A stretch of 64,000 nucleotides of DNA, taken from NCBI RefSeq assembly GCF_051014445.1, contig NW_027488379.1, positions 1 to 64,000 of the forward strand, in the 5' to 3' direction. The DNA comes from Colletes latitarsis. Taxonomy: Eukaryota > Arthropoda > Insecta > Hymenoptera > Colletidae. The notes beneath the pieces were generated by a model that was given only the letters and a program-made list of their open reading frames with translations, was not told the DNA's origin and ran no database searches. The translations under genes and the position numbers were made by a program. Below, piece by piece: positions 24,896-34,219 of this stretch (position 1 is its first letter; every line of letters begins with the position of its first letter).

Positions 24896-26773
24896 ATGGA
24901 CACTGAAAATAAAATGGGGATGGGGCGGGTTTTGTCGGTTGGGGAGGACGGAGACGGGGTTGGGGTTAGGGTGGCGGCGCTCGCGACCCACTCAGCGCCA
25001 GGTCCGGCTTCGTGGAGGGTGGAGGAGGACGACGAGACGGCGTCGGTCTCGTCCTTCTCCTCCAGCACGAGCCACATAGGCTCTAAGAGGAAGAGGACGG
25101 GGCAGGCCGTCGTCGAGGTGGGCGGGGCGATGAGCCCGTCGGTGAGGCTGAGTTGCCTCAGGGACGAGGTGACCGAGGAGATATCGGAGAGGATCTCCTC
25201 GTCCCTGAGGCGGGTGGAGAAAGTCGCCGCTGCCTGCGCCTTTAAGGGGCAGAAAAGCGGTGGCGCGGAGGCCCTGAAGGCCGCGGCGGAGGAAATGAGG
25301 GAGGCGGCGCGGGAGCTCAGAGGGCGGAACGCCCGTCTGCAGCTCCTGTTGGAGGAGGAGCGACAGGGGAGGAGGAGGGCAGAGGCGCTGTGGAACAGCG
25401 CGGCCCTCCCTCCCATCCTCCCTCCTCCTCCACCGCCGCGTCCCTCGGCGGAAGTAAATAAGCGGAGTGCGGCGGCAGTGGTGCGGGGCACCGCGGGCCC
25501 CTCCACCCGCACTCCGCCCGTGAAGAAGTCCCCGTCCTCCTCAGAAGACGATCTTCTGAGGAGGATTGGGGACATGATTGATGGCAAGCTGGCCGCCTTC
25601 CGGGAGGAGCTCCTCGCCGGAAGAGCGGTCAGCAGGAAGGCGGTGCCTCCCCGACCTGTTCCGGTACAGTCGGGGAAGGCAAAGAAGGGCGGAGTGAAGG
25701 CTCCGCCCAGCGTTGCGGCACCAGGGCCCCGGGTCGCGACCCCCAAGGGGGGTGGTGTACCCGTGGTCGCGGTGGTCGCGTCCTCCACAGCACCCTCCCA
25801 AGGGGGGGTGGCGTGGAGTGAGGTGGTGGGGCGGAAGGCGAAGCGGGCGGCGAGGAAGGCCTCGCAACCGCAGCCTCCGCCTCCGCCGCCGGCGGCCAAG
25901 GTAAAGGCCGCGAAGGTCGGGAAGGCACGACCAGGTCGTCCCCCAAAAACGGCAGCGGTGACGCTGACCGTTGCGCAGGGGGGCGACCTGACCCTCGCGG
26001 AGGCGATGCGGCTCGCCAGGGAGACTATCTCCCTGGAAGAGCTGGGCATCGCCTCCGTGAGGGCGAAGAGGGCCGTGACCGGGGGTCTCTTGCTGGAGAT
26101 CCCCGGTGCAGAAGGCGGCGCGAAGGCGGATCGTCTCGCCCAGAGGCTCCGGGAGCAGCTGGGCGAGCGAGGTGTCCGGGTCGCCCGGCCCACGAAGCGC
26201 ACGGAGATGCGCGTTTGTGGGCTGGACGACTCGGTCAGCGCACAGGATGTGGCCCGTGCCCTTGCGAGGGCGGGGGACTGTCCTGTGGAGGACCTGCGGA
26301 TCGGAGAGATCCGCAGGTCGCCCTCCGGCCTGGGGTCGGTGTGGGCTCGGTGCCCCCTCTCCGCCGCCCGTAAGGTGGCGGAATCCGGGAGGGTGTTGGT
26401 GGGGTGGGTTTCGGCGCGAGTGGAAATCCTCGCGCCGCGCCCGCTCCAGTGTCACCGCTGCCTCGAATTGGGGCACGTGAGGCAGTGGTGCACCTCGCCG
26501 GTGGACCGCAGCGGTCAGTGTTACCGCTGCGGTGCCAAAGAGCACCGTGCGAGCCAGTGCTCGGCGGCCCCCCACTGCCCGCTGTGTGCGGACATGGGGA
26601 GGCCAGCCGATCACAGGGTGGGGAGTAAGAAGTGCTCCCCCCCCTCCCGGAAGGAGAGGAAGAGGCGGGCTGCACCGGCTCCGGTGCCGAGGGCGGTGGC
26701 ATCGTCCTCCATGGAGGTGGACGGTGCTACGGGGACGGACGGCCGGGAGGAGGCTGGCGCGGCCATTAATTAA
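24896..26773 (+). CDS. Retrotransposon ORF1 protein (Gag-like, three zinc knuckles), 625 aa
   Basis: Nucleic-acid-binding structural protein expected to coat the element RNA and form the ribonucleoprotein. The start is the ATG at 24896; the frame is open further upstream only through a GTG at 24860, which is unlikely in a eukaryote. A basic KRKR (residues 64-67) may be a nuclear signal. Residues about 83-165 are Glu/Arg/Leu-rich and probably coiled coil, followed by a polyproline stretch (about 170-183) and a basic Ala/Pro/Lys linker with an AT-hook-like RPGRPPK (345-351). Residues about 435-515 resemble the conserved region preceding the knuckles in R1-type ORF1 proteins, possibly RRM-like. 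Knuckles: C519-C522-H527-C532, C542-C545-H550-C555, and the longer C561-C564-H573-C580. The frame is intact and its stop overlaps the ORF2 start. Confidence 0.9.
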   Translation: MDTENKMGMGRVLSVGEDGDGVGVRVAALATHSAPGPASWRVEEDDETASVSSFSSSTSHIGSKRKRTGQAVVEVGGAMSPSVRLSCLRDEVTEEISERISSSLRRVEKVAAACAFKGQKSGGAEALKAAAEEMREAARELRGRNARLQLLLEEERQGRRRAEALWNSAALPPILPPPPPPRPSAEVNKRSAAAVVRGTAGPSTRTPPVKKSPSSSEDDLLRRIGDMIDGKLAAFREELLAGRAVSRKAVPPRPVPVQSGKAKKGGVKAPPSVAAPGPRVATPKGGGVPVVAVVASSTAPSQGGVAWSEVVGRKAKRAARKASQPQPPPPPPAAKVKAAKVGKARPGRPPKTAAVTLTVAQGGDLTLAEAMRLARETISLEELGIASVRAKRAVTGGLLLEIPGAEGGAKADRLAQRLREQLGERGVRVARPTKRTEMRVCGLDDSVSAQDVARALARAGDCPVEDLRIGEIRRSPSGLGSVWARCPLSAARKVAESGRVLVGWVSARVEILAPRPLQCHRCLELGHVRQWCTSPVDRSGQCYRCGAKEHRASQCSAAPHCPLCADMGRPADHRVGSKKCSPPSRKERKRRAAPAPVPRAVASSSMEVDGATGTDGREEAGAAIN

Positions 26774-26775
26774 TG
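26771..26775 (+). promoter_or_regulatory. UAAUG stop-start overlap between ORF1 and ORF2
   Basis: The ORF1 stop TAA (26771-26773) and the ORF2 start ATG (26773-26775) share one A. In the insect element SART1 this arrangement is established to drive ORF2 translation by reinitiation after ORF1 termination. The preceding bases ATTAAT form an A/T-rich island in an otherwise GC-rich region, which may keep the junction unstructured. Confidence 0.85.
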
Positions 26776-29700
26776 CCGCCCCGCCTCCTCCTCCAGGCCA
26801 ACCTCAACCACTGCCGCGCGGCACAGGACTTGATGTCCCAAGTCCTCGCGGAGTGGGGGGTTGGCCTGGCGGTCGCCGCCGAGCCGTACCGCGTCCCTGA
26901 TCACCCTCATTGGGTGGGCGACGCGGACGGCTTGGTGGCGACGGTATGGGGAGGGGGCGACGGGTCCCCACCGTTCTCCTTGTTGGAGCGCGGTCGGGGA
27001 TTCGTCGCTGTGGACTGGGGGGGAGTCGCTGTGGTGGGGTGCTACATTTCGCCCCGTAGCGGTCACGCTGCGTTCGAGCTGTACTTGGCCGAGGTCGCGG
27101 CATGCGTGCAGCGCTGCGCGGCCCGGCCGGTGCTGGTCCTGGGGGATTTTAATGCCAAGTCGGTGGCTTGGGGATCCCCCAGGACCTCCGTTCGCGGCGG
27201 GATCCTGGGCGATTGGGCGGCGGGGCTCGACCTCCGGGTATTGAACCGGGGGTCGGAGCACACATGCGTGCGGCGATATGGGGGGTCCATCGTGGATGTT
27301 GGATTCGCGACCCCCAACGCCGTGCGCATGGTGTCGGGTTGGCACGTGGTCGCGGGGGCAGAGACACTCTCCGATCACCGGTACATCCGGATGGAGGTCT
27401 CTGCCGCCGCGAGTGCATCCCGACACGGCCGCCTGCGTGGCACCCCACCACGCCGCTGGGCGCTTCGGCGCCTGGACAAGGACGCCCTGATGGCAGCTGC
27501 CCTCGCTGCAACTTGGCCGCAGGGAGCGGCCGAGTTGCCGAGCATAGAGGAGGAGGTCGCCCGGCTCGGGGCATTGGTCGCGGGTATTTGCGACGCGGCG
27601 ATGCCTCGGGTCGGGCGGGCTTCTCCTCGCCGGGCGGTGTACTGGTGGTCGGACGCGATCGCGGAGTTGCGAGTCGCGACTGTCCGCGCCCGACGCCAGT
27701 GCACCCGCGCGCGCCGTCGTCAACGTACAGGCGACGGCGTGGCGCGAGCGAGGGCAGCTGATGACCTGTATGGAGCATACCGCGTGGCGCGGGTTGCTCT
27801 GCAGGTCGCCATCAAACGGGCCAAGACCCAGGCATGGAAGGAGCTCCTCCAGACCCTTGATGACGATCCATGGGGGCGCCCATATAAGGTGGTGCTGAAT
27901 AAGCTCCGCCCGTGGGCGCCCCCCGTCACCGAGGGTCTTGACCCCCGGCTGCTGGAGGACGTGGTCAATACACTCTTCCCAATTGGGGAGAGGGGACCGC
28001 GTCCTCCGGCGGCGGCGGCTGTCCCAGTGGAGTGGACGGCCGAGCTGGGGGTCACGCAGGAGGAGCTGGCAGCGGCCATCAGACGGCTCGGGGTTCGTAA
28101 CACGGCCCCGGGTCCGGATGGTGTGCCCGGCCGGGTTTGGGTCTTGACCCAGGGCGTCCTTGGGGCCGACCTCAGGCGGTTGTTCGACCGCTGCCTGAGG
28201 GACGGGCGATTCCCCCCCAGTTGGAAGGTGGCCAGGATGGTCCTCCTCCGGAAGGAGGGTCGGCCCGCGGAGTCTCCCTCCGCATACCGGCCCATTTGTC
28301 TCCTCGACGAGGTGGGCAAGCTCTTCGAGCGTGTGATTGCTGCCCGCCTCGTCGAGCACCTGTCGCGGGGTGATCCCGGTCTGGCCGACTGCCAGTTCGG
28401 TTTCCGGGGGGGCCGATCGACTATCGACGCGATAGGTCGTGTGAGGGCCCTCTCGGAGGCGGCCGTCTCCCGGGGAGGGGTGGCATTGGCAATATCCTTG
28501 GATATTGCCAATGCTTTTAACACCCTCCCCTGGGAAGAGATAAGGAGGGGACTCGAATATCATCGAGTCCCCCCTTGTCTCAGGGCGGTCGTCGGGGATT
28601 ATCTCCGCGGCAGGTGGATCGAGTATCCGGGCCGGGATGGTGATATGCGGAGGGAGGTGTACTGCGGTGTTCCGCAGGGGTCGGTCCTCGGGCCACTCCT
28701 GTGGAACATCGCGTACGACTCGGTGTTGCGGGCCGGCCTCCCCGACGGCGTCAGCACGGTGTGTTATGCGGATGACACACTGGTGCTGGCCGTCGGGGCG
28801 CACTGGGGGAGGGCCATGCGTCGCGCGGAGGAGGGGTCGCAACGCGTCGTCGACCGGATCAGGGGGATGGGGATGACGGTGGCGGTCCATAAGACCGAGG
28901 TGATTGCGTTTCATTCACCTCGGCAGGATCCGCCACCCCCTCTGATTCGGGTGGGTGGGGCTGACATCGAGGTGAAGCCCCAGATCAGGTATCTGGGGCT
29001 GATCCTCGATAGCCACTGGCGTTTCGAGAAGCATTTCCGCTGCCTGGTCCCCCGGTTGGAAAGGATGGTTGCGGCTCTGGGCCGGATCCTGCCCAACCTG
29101 GGGGGCCCGGCGGGCCGAGTTCGTCGCCTCTATGTGGCAATGGTCCAGTCGGTGGCCCTATACGGGGCCCCCGTCTGGGCGGACGACCTGGCTGCCTCCC
29201 GGCGCAGCATGACTATGCTGCGTCGGGTGCAGAGGCGCATGGCGCTCAGGGTCGTCCGCGGGTATCGGACCATGTCACATGAGGCGGCGACGGTTCTAGC
29301 GGGGATGCCGCCCATGGACCTGCTCGCGCGGTCGCACGCGGTGATGTACCGGCACCGCGTCGACCGTCGCGCGGGGGTGGGGGCGGTCCCGGGCGGGCAG
29401 GAACCTGCTTGGGGCGATTTGAAGCGCCAGGCCCGGCAGTCCGTGTTGCTCGCGTGGCAGGAGCGGCTGGCTCTGCCAACCGCGGGGCACCGGACTGTCG
29501 GGGCTGTTCGGCCACTCCTGAAGGAGTGGCTGGACAGAGGCCATGGCAGCCTCACCTACCGGCTGGCGCAGGTATTTTCCGGGCATGGCAGCTTCGGAAG
29601 ATACCTGTGCCGGATAGGGAAGGAGCCGACGGCGCGTTGCTGCCACTGCGACGCTGAGCAGGACACGGCGGATCATACCCTGGAGGTATGCCCCGCGTGG

Positions 29701-29955
29701 GAGGGGGAGCGCCGTGTCCTGGTCGGCGTCGTCGGGCGGGATGTCTCGCTGCCGGGCGTGGTGCGCGCCATGCTCGGCAGCGAGGAGAAGTGGAGGGCCG
29801 TGGCCTCCTTCTGCGAGAACGTAATGTTGCAGAAGGAGGCCGCGGGGAGGGAGCGCGAGCTTCAGCGGCGTGCTGAAGCGCGCGCTCGTGCGGTGGCCCG
29901 AGGTCGTCGCCCGGTGGCGAGGCGTCGCGGGCGGCCGCCTCGGCGTGGCGGATGA
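26773..29955 (+). CDS. Retrotransposon ORF2: APE endonuclease and reverse transcriptase, 1060 aa
   Basis: Replicase that nicks the target and copies the element RNA from the nick. Residues 1 to about 206 are an apurinic-endonuclease-type domain with N10, E37, GDFN (124-127), D175 and SDH (200-202), the expected catalytic set. The reverse transcriptase spans about 435-745: APGPDG (445-450), YRPICLL (from 505), FGFRGGRST (542-550), motif A Asp at 577, GVPQGS (632-637) and YADD (665-668). YLGL near 740 begins the thumb. A zinc motif C956-C959-H968-C973 and a strongly Arg-rich tail with RGRPP (1052-1056) follow. No RNase H is visible. The ATG shares its A with the ORF1 stop (UAAUG), implying coupled reinitiation as known for SART1. 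There are no stops or missing catalytic residues. Confidence 0.93.
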   Translation: MPPRLLLQANLNHCRAAQDLMSQVLAEWGVGLAVAAEPYRVPDHPHWVGDADGLVATVWGGGDGSPPFSLLERGRGFVAVDWGGVAVVGCYISPRSGHAAFELYLAEVAACVQRCAARPVLVLGDFNAKSVAWGSPRTSVRGGILGDWAAGLDLRVLNRGSEHTCVRRYGGSIVDVGFATPNAVRMVSGWHVVAGAETLSDHRYIRMEVSAAASASRHGRLRGTPPRRWALRRLDKDALMAAALAATWPQGAAELPSIEEEVARLGALVAGICDAAMPRVGRASPRRAVYWWSDAIAELRVATVRARRQCTRARRRQRTGDGVARARAADDLYGAYRVARVALQVAIKRAKTQAWKELLQTLDDDPWGRPYKVVLNKLRPWAPPVTEGLDPRLLEDVVNTLFPIGERGPRPPAAAAVPVEWTAELGVTQEELAAAIRRLGVRNTAPGPDGVPGRVWVLTQGVLGADLRRLFDRCLRDGRFPPSWKVARMVLLRKEGRPAESPSAYRPICLLDEVGKLFERVIAARLVEHLSRGDPGLADCQFGFRGGRSTIDAIGRVRALSEAAVSRGGVALAISLDIANAFNTLPWEEIRRGLEYHRVPPCLRAVVGDYLRGRWIEYPGRDGDMRREVYCGVPQGSVLGPLLWNIAYDSVLRAGLPDGVSTVCYADDTLVLAVGAHWGRAMRRAEEGSQRVVDRIRGMGMTVAVHKTEVIAFHSPRQDPPPPLIRVGGADIEVKPQIRYLGLILDSHWRFEKHFRCLVPRLERMVAALGRILPNLGGPAGRVRRLYVAMVQSVALYGAPVWADDLAASRRSMTMLRRVQRRMALRVVRGYRTMSHEAATVLAGMPPMDLLARSHAVMYRHRVDRRAGVGAVPGGQEPAWGDLKRQARQSVLLAWQERLALPTAGHRTVGAVRPLLKEWLDRGHGSLTYRLAQVFSGHGSFGRYLCRIGKEPTARCCHCDAEQDTADHTLEVCPAWEGERRVLVGVVGRDVSLPGVVRAMLGSEEKWRAVASFCENVMLQKEAAGRERELQRRAEARARAVARGRRPVARRRGRPPRRGG

Positions 29956-30467
29956 CCTAGGCTGGGAGGGGGGTCCTGAGGGGACCCTCCTCCCGCCAGG
30001 CGGCGCCGGGTCGGACCGGTTGGGGGTAGGAGTGCCTCCCCCTACCGGTCCGACGCAAGGGGAGGCACCCTCGGCGGTCTGGTGCGGCCATGAACGCCCG
30101 GCCGCCGAGGGGTGGAAACGGGGTCGCGGGCGGTTGCGAGTTGGGGCTCGCAGCCGCCACTAAACGCGACCCCGGGACGGATAGCGGCGGGATGGAGTGG
30201 CCCCGTCCCGCCGCTATGAGGCAGTGTGTCTACTGGGGGGACCGGTCCCCCCGGGGGATGGGCGCGAAAGCGCGGGCACGGGGAGGATACCGGAAGAATG
30301 CTTCGAGCGATTCCCGGTATCCTCCCAAAGCGTGCCGAAGGGTCACCGTGGGGTTTTTAGTGGGTAGGTCCCGCGCCTGTCGTTGTACGGGCGCGGGGAA
30401 TCCCACACACCCCTCCCACCTCTCCCCAAGGAGGTGGGAGGGAGTCTTTCGAAGATTTTCCCCACGA

Positions 30468-30468
<1 letters not shown>
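29956..30468 (+). other. Retrotransposon 3' UTR: a chain of nine hairpins
   Basis: These 513 nt hold successive inverted repeats: 29964-29976 with 29982-29994 (13 pairs, one of them G-U in RNA); 30011-30020 with 30044-30053 (10 perfect); 30068-30077 with 30102-30111 (10 perfect); 30121-30128 with 30165-30172 enclosing 30129-30140 with 30147-30158; 30181-30192 with 30206-30217 (12 perfect); palindrome 30235-30252; 30275-30280 with 30331-30336 enclosing 30281-30293 with 30314-30326 (13 perfect); 30370-30377 with 30390-30397; and 30411-30422 with 30431-30442 (12 perfect). The 3' UTR RNA of such elements is often what the reverse transcriptase recognises, so these stems are candidate recognition structures. 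That role is inference. Confidence 0.85.

Positions 30469-30516
<48 letters not shown>
30469..30516 (+). other. Poly(A) tail of the retrotransposon
   Basis: An uninterrupted run of 48 adenines directly follows the 3' UTR and abuts the right target-site duplication. It is the signature of target-primed reverse transcription of a polyadenylated RNA. The last A could be counted with the target duplication. Long homopolymers are error-prone in sequencing, so the exact length is approximate. Confidence 0.95.
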
Positions 30517-30519
<3 letters not shown>

Positions 30520-30530
30520 TTCAAATACTT
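30517..30530 (+). repeat. Target-site duplication, right copy
   Basis: TACTTCAAATACTT follows the poly(A) run and continues straight into GTTGAACAGG, the normal next part of the satellite monomer. It is identical to 24498-24511. Confidence 0.95.
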
Positions 30531-32538
30531 GTTGAACAGGTCCTGGGTTTTTTTCTGGTTTCGATCGCGTAGTAATGTGGCGCCACACTGAAACAGTCGA
30601 TTAAACCTGGTTTCGATCAATATTTTTGAGGATAACGCATGTTAGGTCTAGGTTAGGCCGGGGATTTTCAGTCATCAGACTCATACTTTCGCATTCTCCA
30701 CATACTTGTTGAACGGATCCAGAGTTTTTTCTGGTTTGGATCACATAGTAATGTGGTACCACACTGAAACAGACGATTAAACCAGGTTTCGATCGATATT
30801 TTTGAGGATAACGCATGTTAGGTCTAGGTTAGGCCGGGGTTTTTCACTCAACACACTCATACTTTCGAATTCTTCACATACTTGTTGAACGGATCCTGGG
30901 TTTTTACTGGTTTGGATCACGTAGTAATGTGGTACCACACTGAAACATTCAATTAAAGCTGGTCTTGATAAATATTTTAGAGGACAACGCATGTTAGGTC
31001 TGGGATAGGTCTGGGATTTGCCCTCATCAGGCTCATACTTTCGCGTTTTTCACATACTTGTTGAACAGATCCTGGGTTTTTTCCGGTTTGGGTCACGTAG
31101 TAGTGTGGTACCACACTGAAACAGTCGATTAAACCTGGTTTGGATCAATATTTTTGAGGATAACCCAAGTTTGGTCTGGGATAGGTCTGGGATTTTCACT
31201 CATCAGACTCATACCTTCGCAGTCTTCACATACTTGTTGAACAGATCCTGGGTTTTTTCTGGTATGGGTCCCGTAGTAATGTGGTACCACACTGAAACAG
31301 TCAATTAAACCAGGTTTCGATCAATATTTTTGAGGATAACGCATGTTTGGTCTAGGTTAGGCCTGGGACTTTCACTCATCAGACTCATACTTTCGCATTC
31401 TTCACATACTTGTTGAACGGATCCTGGGTTTTTTCTGGTTTGGATCACGTAGTAATGTGGGACCACACTGAAACAATGAATTAAACCTGGTCTTGATAAA
31501 TATTTTTGAGGATAACGCAAGTTAGGTCTGGGATAGGTCTGGGATTTGCCCTCATCAGGCCCATACTTTCGCGTTTTTCACATACTTGTTGAACAGATCC
31601 TGGGTTTTTTCCGGTTTGGGGTCACGTAGTAGTGTGGTACCACACTGAAACGGTCGATTAAACCTGGCTTCGATCAATATTTTTGAGGATAACGCATGTT
31701 AGGTCTAGGTTAGGCCGGGGATTTTCAGTCATCAGACTCATACTTTCGCATTCTTCACATACTTGTTGGACGGACCCTGGGTTTTTTCTGGTTTGGATCA
31801 CGTAGTAATGTGGGACCACAGGAAACAATCAATTAAACCTGGTCTTGATAAATATTTTAGAGGATAACGCATGTTAGGTCTGGGATAGGTCTGGGATTTG
31901 CCCTCATCAGACTCATACTTTCGCATACTTCAAATACTTGTTGAACAGGTCCTGGGTTTTTTTCTGGTTTGGATCACGTAGTAATGTGGTACCACACTGA
32001 AACAGTCGATTAAACCTGGTTTCGATCAATATTTTTGAGGATAACGCATGTTAGGTCTAGGTTAGGCCGGGTATTTTCACTCATCAGACTCATACTTTCG
32101 CATTCTGCACATACTTGTTGGACGGATCCTGGGATTTTTCTGGTTTGGATCACGTAGTAATGTGGGACCACACTGAAACAATCAATTAAACCTGGTCTTG
32201 ATAAATATTTTAGAGGATAACGCATGTTAGGTCTGGGATAGGTCTGGGATTTGCCCTCATCAGGCTCACACTTTCGCGTTTTTCACATACTTGTTGAACA
32301 GATCCTGGGTTTTTTCCGGTTTGGGTCACGTAGTAATGTGGTACCACACTGAAACAGTAGATTAAACCAGGTTTTCATCAATATTTTTGAGGATAACGCA
32401 TGTTAGGTCTAGTTTAGGCCTGGGATTTGCCCTCATCAGACTCATACTTTCGCATACTTCAAATACTTGTTGAACAGGTCCTGGGTTTTTTTCTGGTTTC
32501 GATCACGTAGTAATGTGGCGCCACACTGAAACAGTCGA
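30517..32538. repeat. 11-monomer higher-order repeat copy, right of the insertion
   Basis: This matches the 1938-bp unit beginning at 14148 with a constant offset of 16369 (30601/14232, 30777/14408, 31305/14936, 32010/15641). It shares the rare CCAGAG variant near 30720 with the first copy at about 14350 rather than with later copies. Together with the left flank this shows that the element landed inside a pre-existing unit. Confidence 0.85.
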
Positions 32539-34219
32539 TTAAACCTGGTTTCGATCAATAGTTTTGAGGATAACGCATGTTAGGTATAGGTTAGGCCGTG
32601 GATTTTCACTCATCAGACTCATACTTTCGCATTCTCCACATACTTGTTGAACGGATCCTGGGTTTTTACTGGTTTGGATCACGTAGTAATGTGGTACCAC
32701 ACTGAAACATTCAATTAAAGCTGGTCTTGATAAATATTTTAGAGGACAACGCATGTTAGGTCTGGGATAGGTCTGGGATTTGCCCTCATCAGGCTCATAC
32801 TTTCGCGTTTTTCACATACTTATTGAACAGATCCTGGGTTTTTTCCGGTTTGGGTCACGTAGTAGTGTGGTACCACATTGAAACAGTCGATTAAACCTGG
32901 TTTGGATCAATATTTTAGAGGATAACCCAAGTTTGGTCTGGGATAGGTCTGGGATTTTCACTCATCAGACTCATACCTTCGCAGTCTTCACATACTTGTT
33001 GAACAGATCCTGGGTTTTTTCTGGTTTGGGTCCCGTAGTAATGTGGTACCACACTGAAACAGTCAATTAAACCAGGTTTTGATCAATATTTTTGAGGATA
33101 ACGCATGTTAGGTCTAGGTTAGGCCGGGGATTTCCAGTCATCAGACTCATACTTTCGCATTCTTCACATACTTGTAGGACGGATCCTGGGTTTTTTCTGG
33201 TTTGGATCACGTAGTAATGTGGGACCACACTGAAACAATCAATTAAACCTGGTCTTGATAAATATTTTAGAGGATAACGCATGTTTGGTCTGGGATAGGT
33301 CTGGGATTTGCCCTCATCATACTCATACTTTCGCACACTTCACAAACTCGTTGAACAGATCCTGGGTTATTTTCTGGTTTGGATCACATAGTAATGTGGT
33401 ACCACACTGAAACAGTAGATTAAACCAGGTTTTGATCAATATTTTTGAGGATAACGCATGTTAGGTCTAGTTTAGGCCTGGGATTTGCCCTCATCAGACT
33501 CATACTTTCGCATACTTCAAATACTTGTTGAACAGGTCCTGGGTTTTTTTCTGGTTTCGATCACGTAGTAATGTGGCGCCACACTGAAACAGTCGATTAA
33601 ACCTGGTTTCGATCAATATTTTTGAGGATAACGCATGTGAGGTATAGGTTAGGCCGAGGATTTTCACTCATCAGACTCATACTTTCGCATTCTCCACATA
33701 CTTGTTGAACGGATCCTGAGTTTTTTCTGGTTTGGATCACATAGTAATGTGGTACCACACTGAAACAGACGATTAAACCAGGTTTCGATCGATATTTTTG
33801 AGGATAACGCATGTTAGGTCTAGGTTAGGCCGGGGGTTTTCACTCAACACACTCATACTTTCGAATTCTTCACATACTTGTTGAACGGATCCTGGGTTTT
33901 TACTGGTTTGGATCACGTAGTAATGTGGTACCACACTGAAACATTCAATTAAAGCTGGTCTTGATAAATATTTTAGAGGATAACGCATGTTAGGTTTGGG
34001 TTAGGTCTAGGATTTGCCCTCATCAGGCTCATACTTTCGCATATTTCTCATACTTCATGGCTAGATCCTGGGCTGTTTCTGGATTGTGTCACGTAGTAAT
34101 GTGGGACCACACTGAAACAATCAATTAAACCTGGTCTTGATAAATATTTTAGAGGATAACGCATGTTAGGTCTGGGATAGGTCTGGGATTTGCCCTCATC
34201 ATACTCATACTTTCGCACA
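32539..34219. repeat. Satellite monomers with a fused-monomer junction
   Basis: The monomer at 32539 starts like the one at 16170 (GTATAGGTTAGGCCGTGG) but ends like the one at 16346 (TTTTTACTGG and TTCAATTAAAGCTGG), so one monomer has been lost by recombination between neighbours. The rest are mixed 11-mer and TTCACAAACTCG-type monomers similar to 11.3-13.2 kb. No gene seen. Confidence 0.75.

Larger units (their letters stand above)
24512..30516 (+). mobile_element. Full-length non-LTR retrotransposon, R1-clade-like
   Basis: The element is 6005 bp and much more GC-rich than the satellite around it. Order: 5' UTR (384 nt), ORF1, ORF2 overlapping by one base, 3' UTR (513 nt) and a 48-nt poly(A), flanked by a 14-bp target-site duplication. 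There are no long terminal repeats. An N-terminal APE-type endonuclease, a YADD reverse transcriptase, a C-terminal CX2CX8HX4C in ORF2 and three zinc knuckles in ORF1 are the set known from the R1 clade (R1, TRAS, SART, Waldo and relatives). Open frames, exact duplication and a long pure A tail suggest recent insertion. Family name and copy number cannot be determined here. Jockey and LOA relatives are less likely alternatives. Confidence 0.93.

Noticed and set aside
26770..28914. Antisense 714-codon ORF across ORF2, and the antisense 444-codon ORF across ORF1
   Set aside because: GC-rich coding sequence has few stops in shadow frames. The products are low-complexity Pro/Arg/His-rich with no recognisable domain, while the sense frames carry clear domains.
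24512..30516. LTR retrotransposon or R2-type element
   Set aside because: There are no terminal repeats, protease or integrase. There are two ORFs with an N-terminal APE endonuclease, unlike the single-ORF, restriction-like endonuclease plan of R2.
30343..30620. Poly-phenylalanine minus-strand ORFs at the poly(A)
   Set aside because: These are translations of the reverse of the 48-A tail and flanking satellite, not genes.
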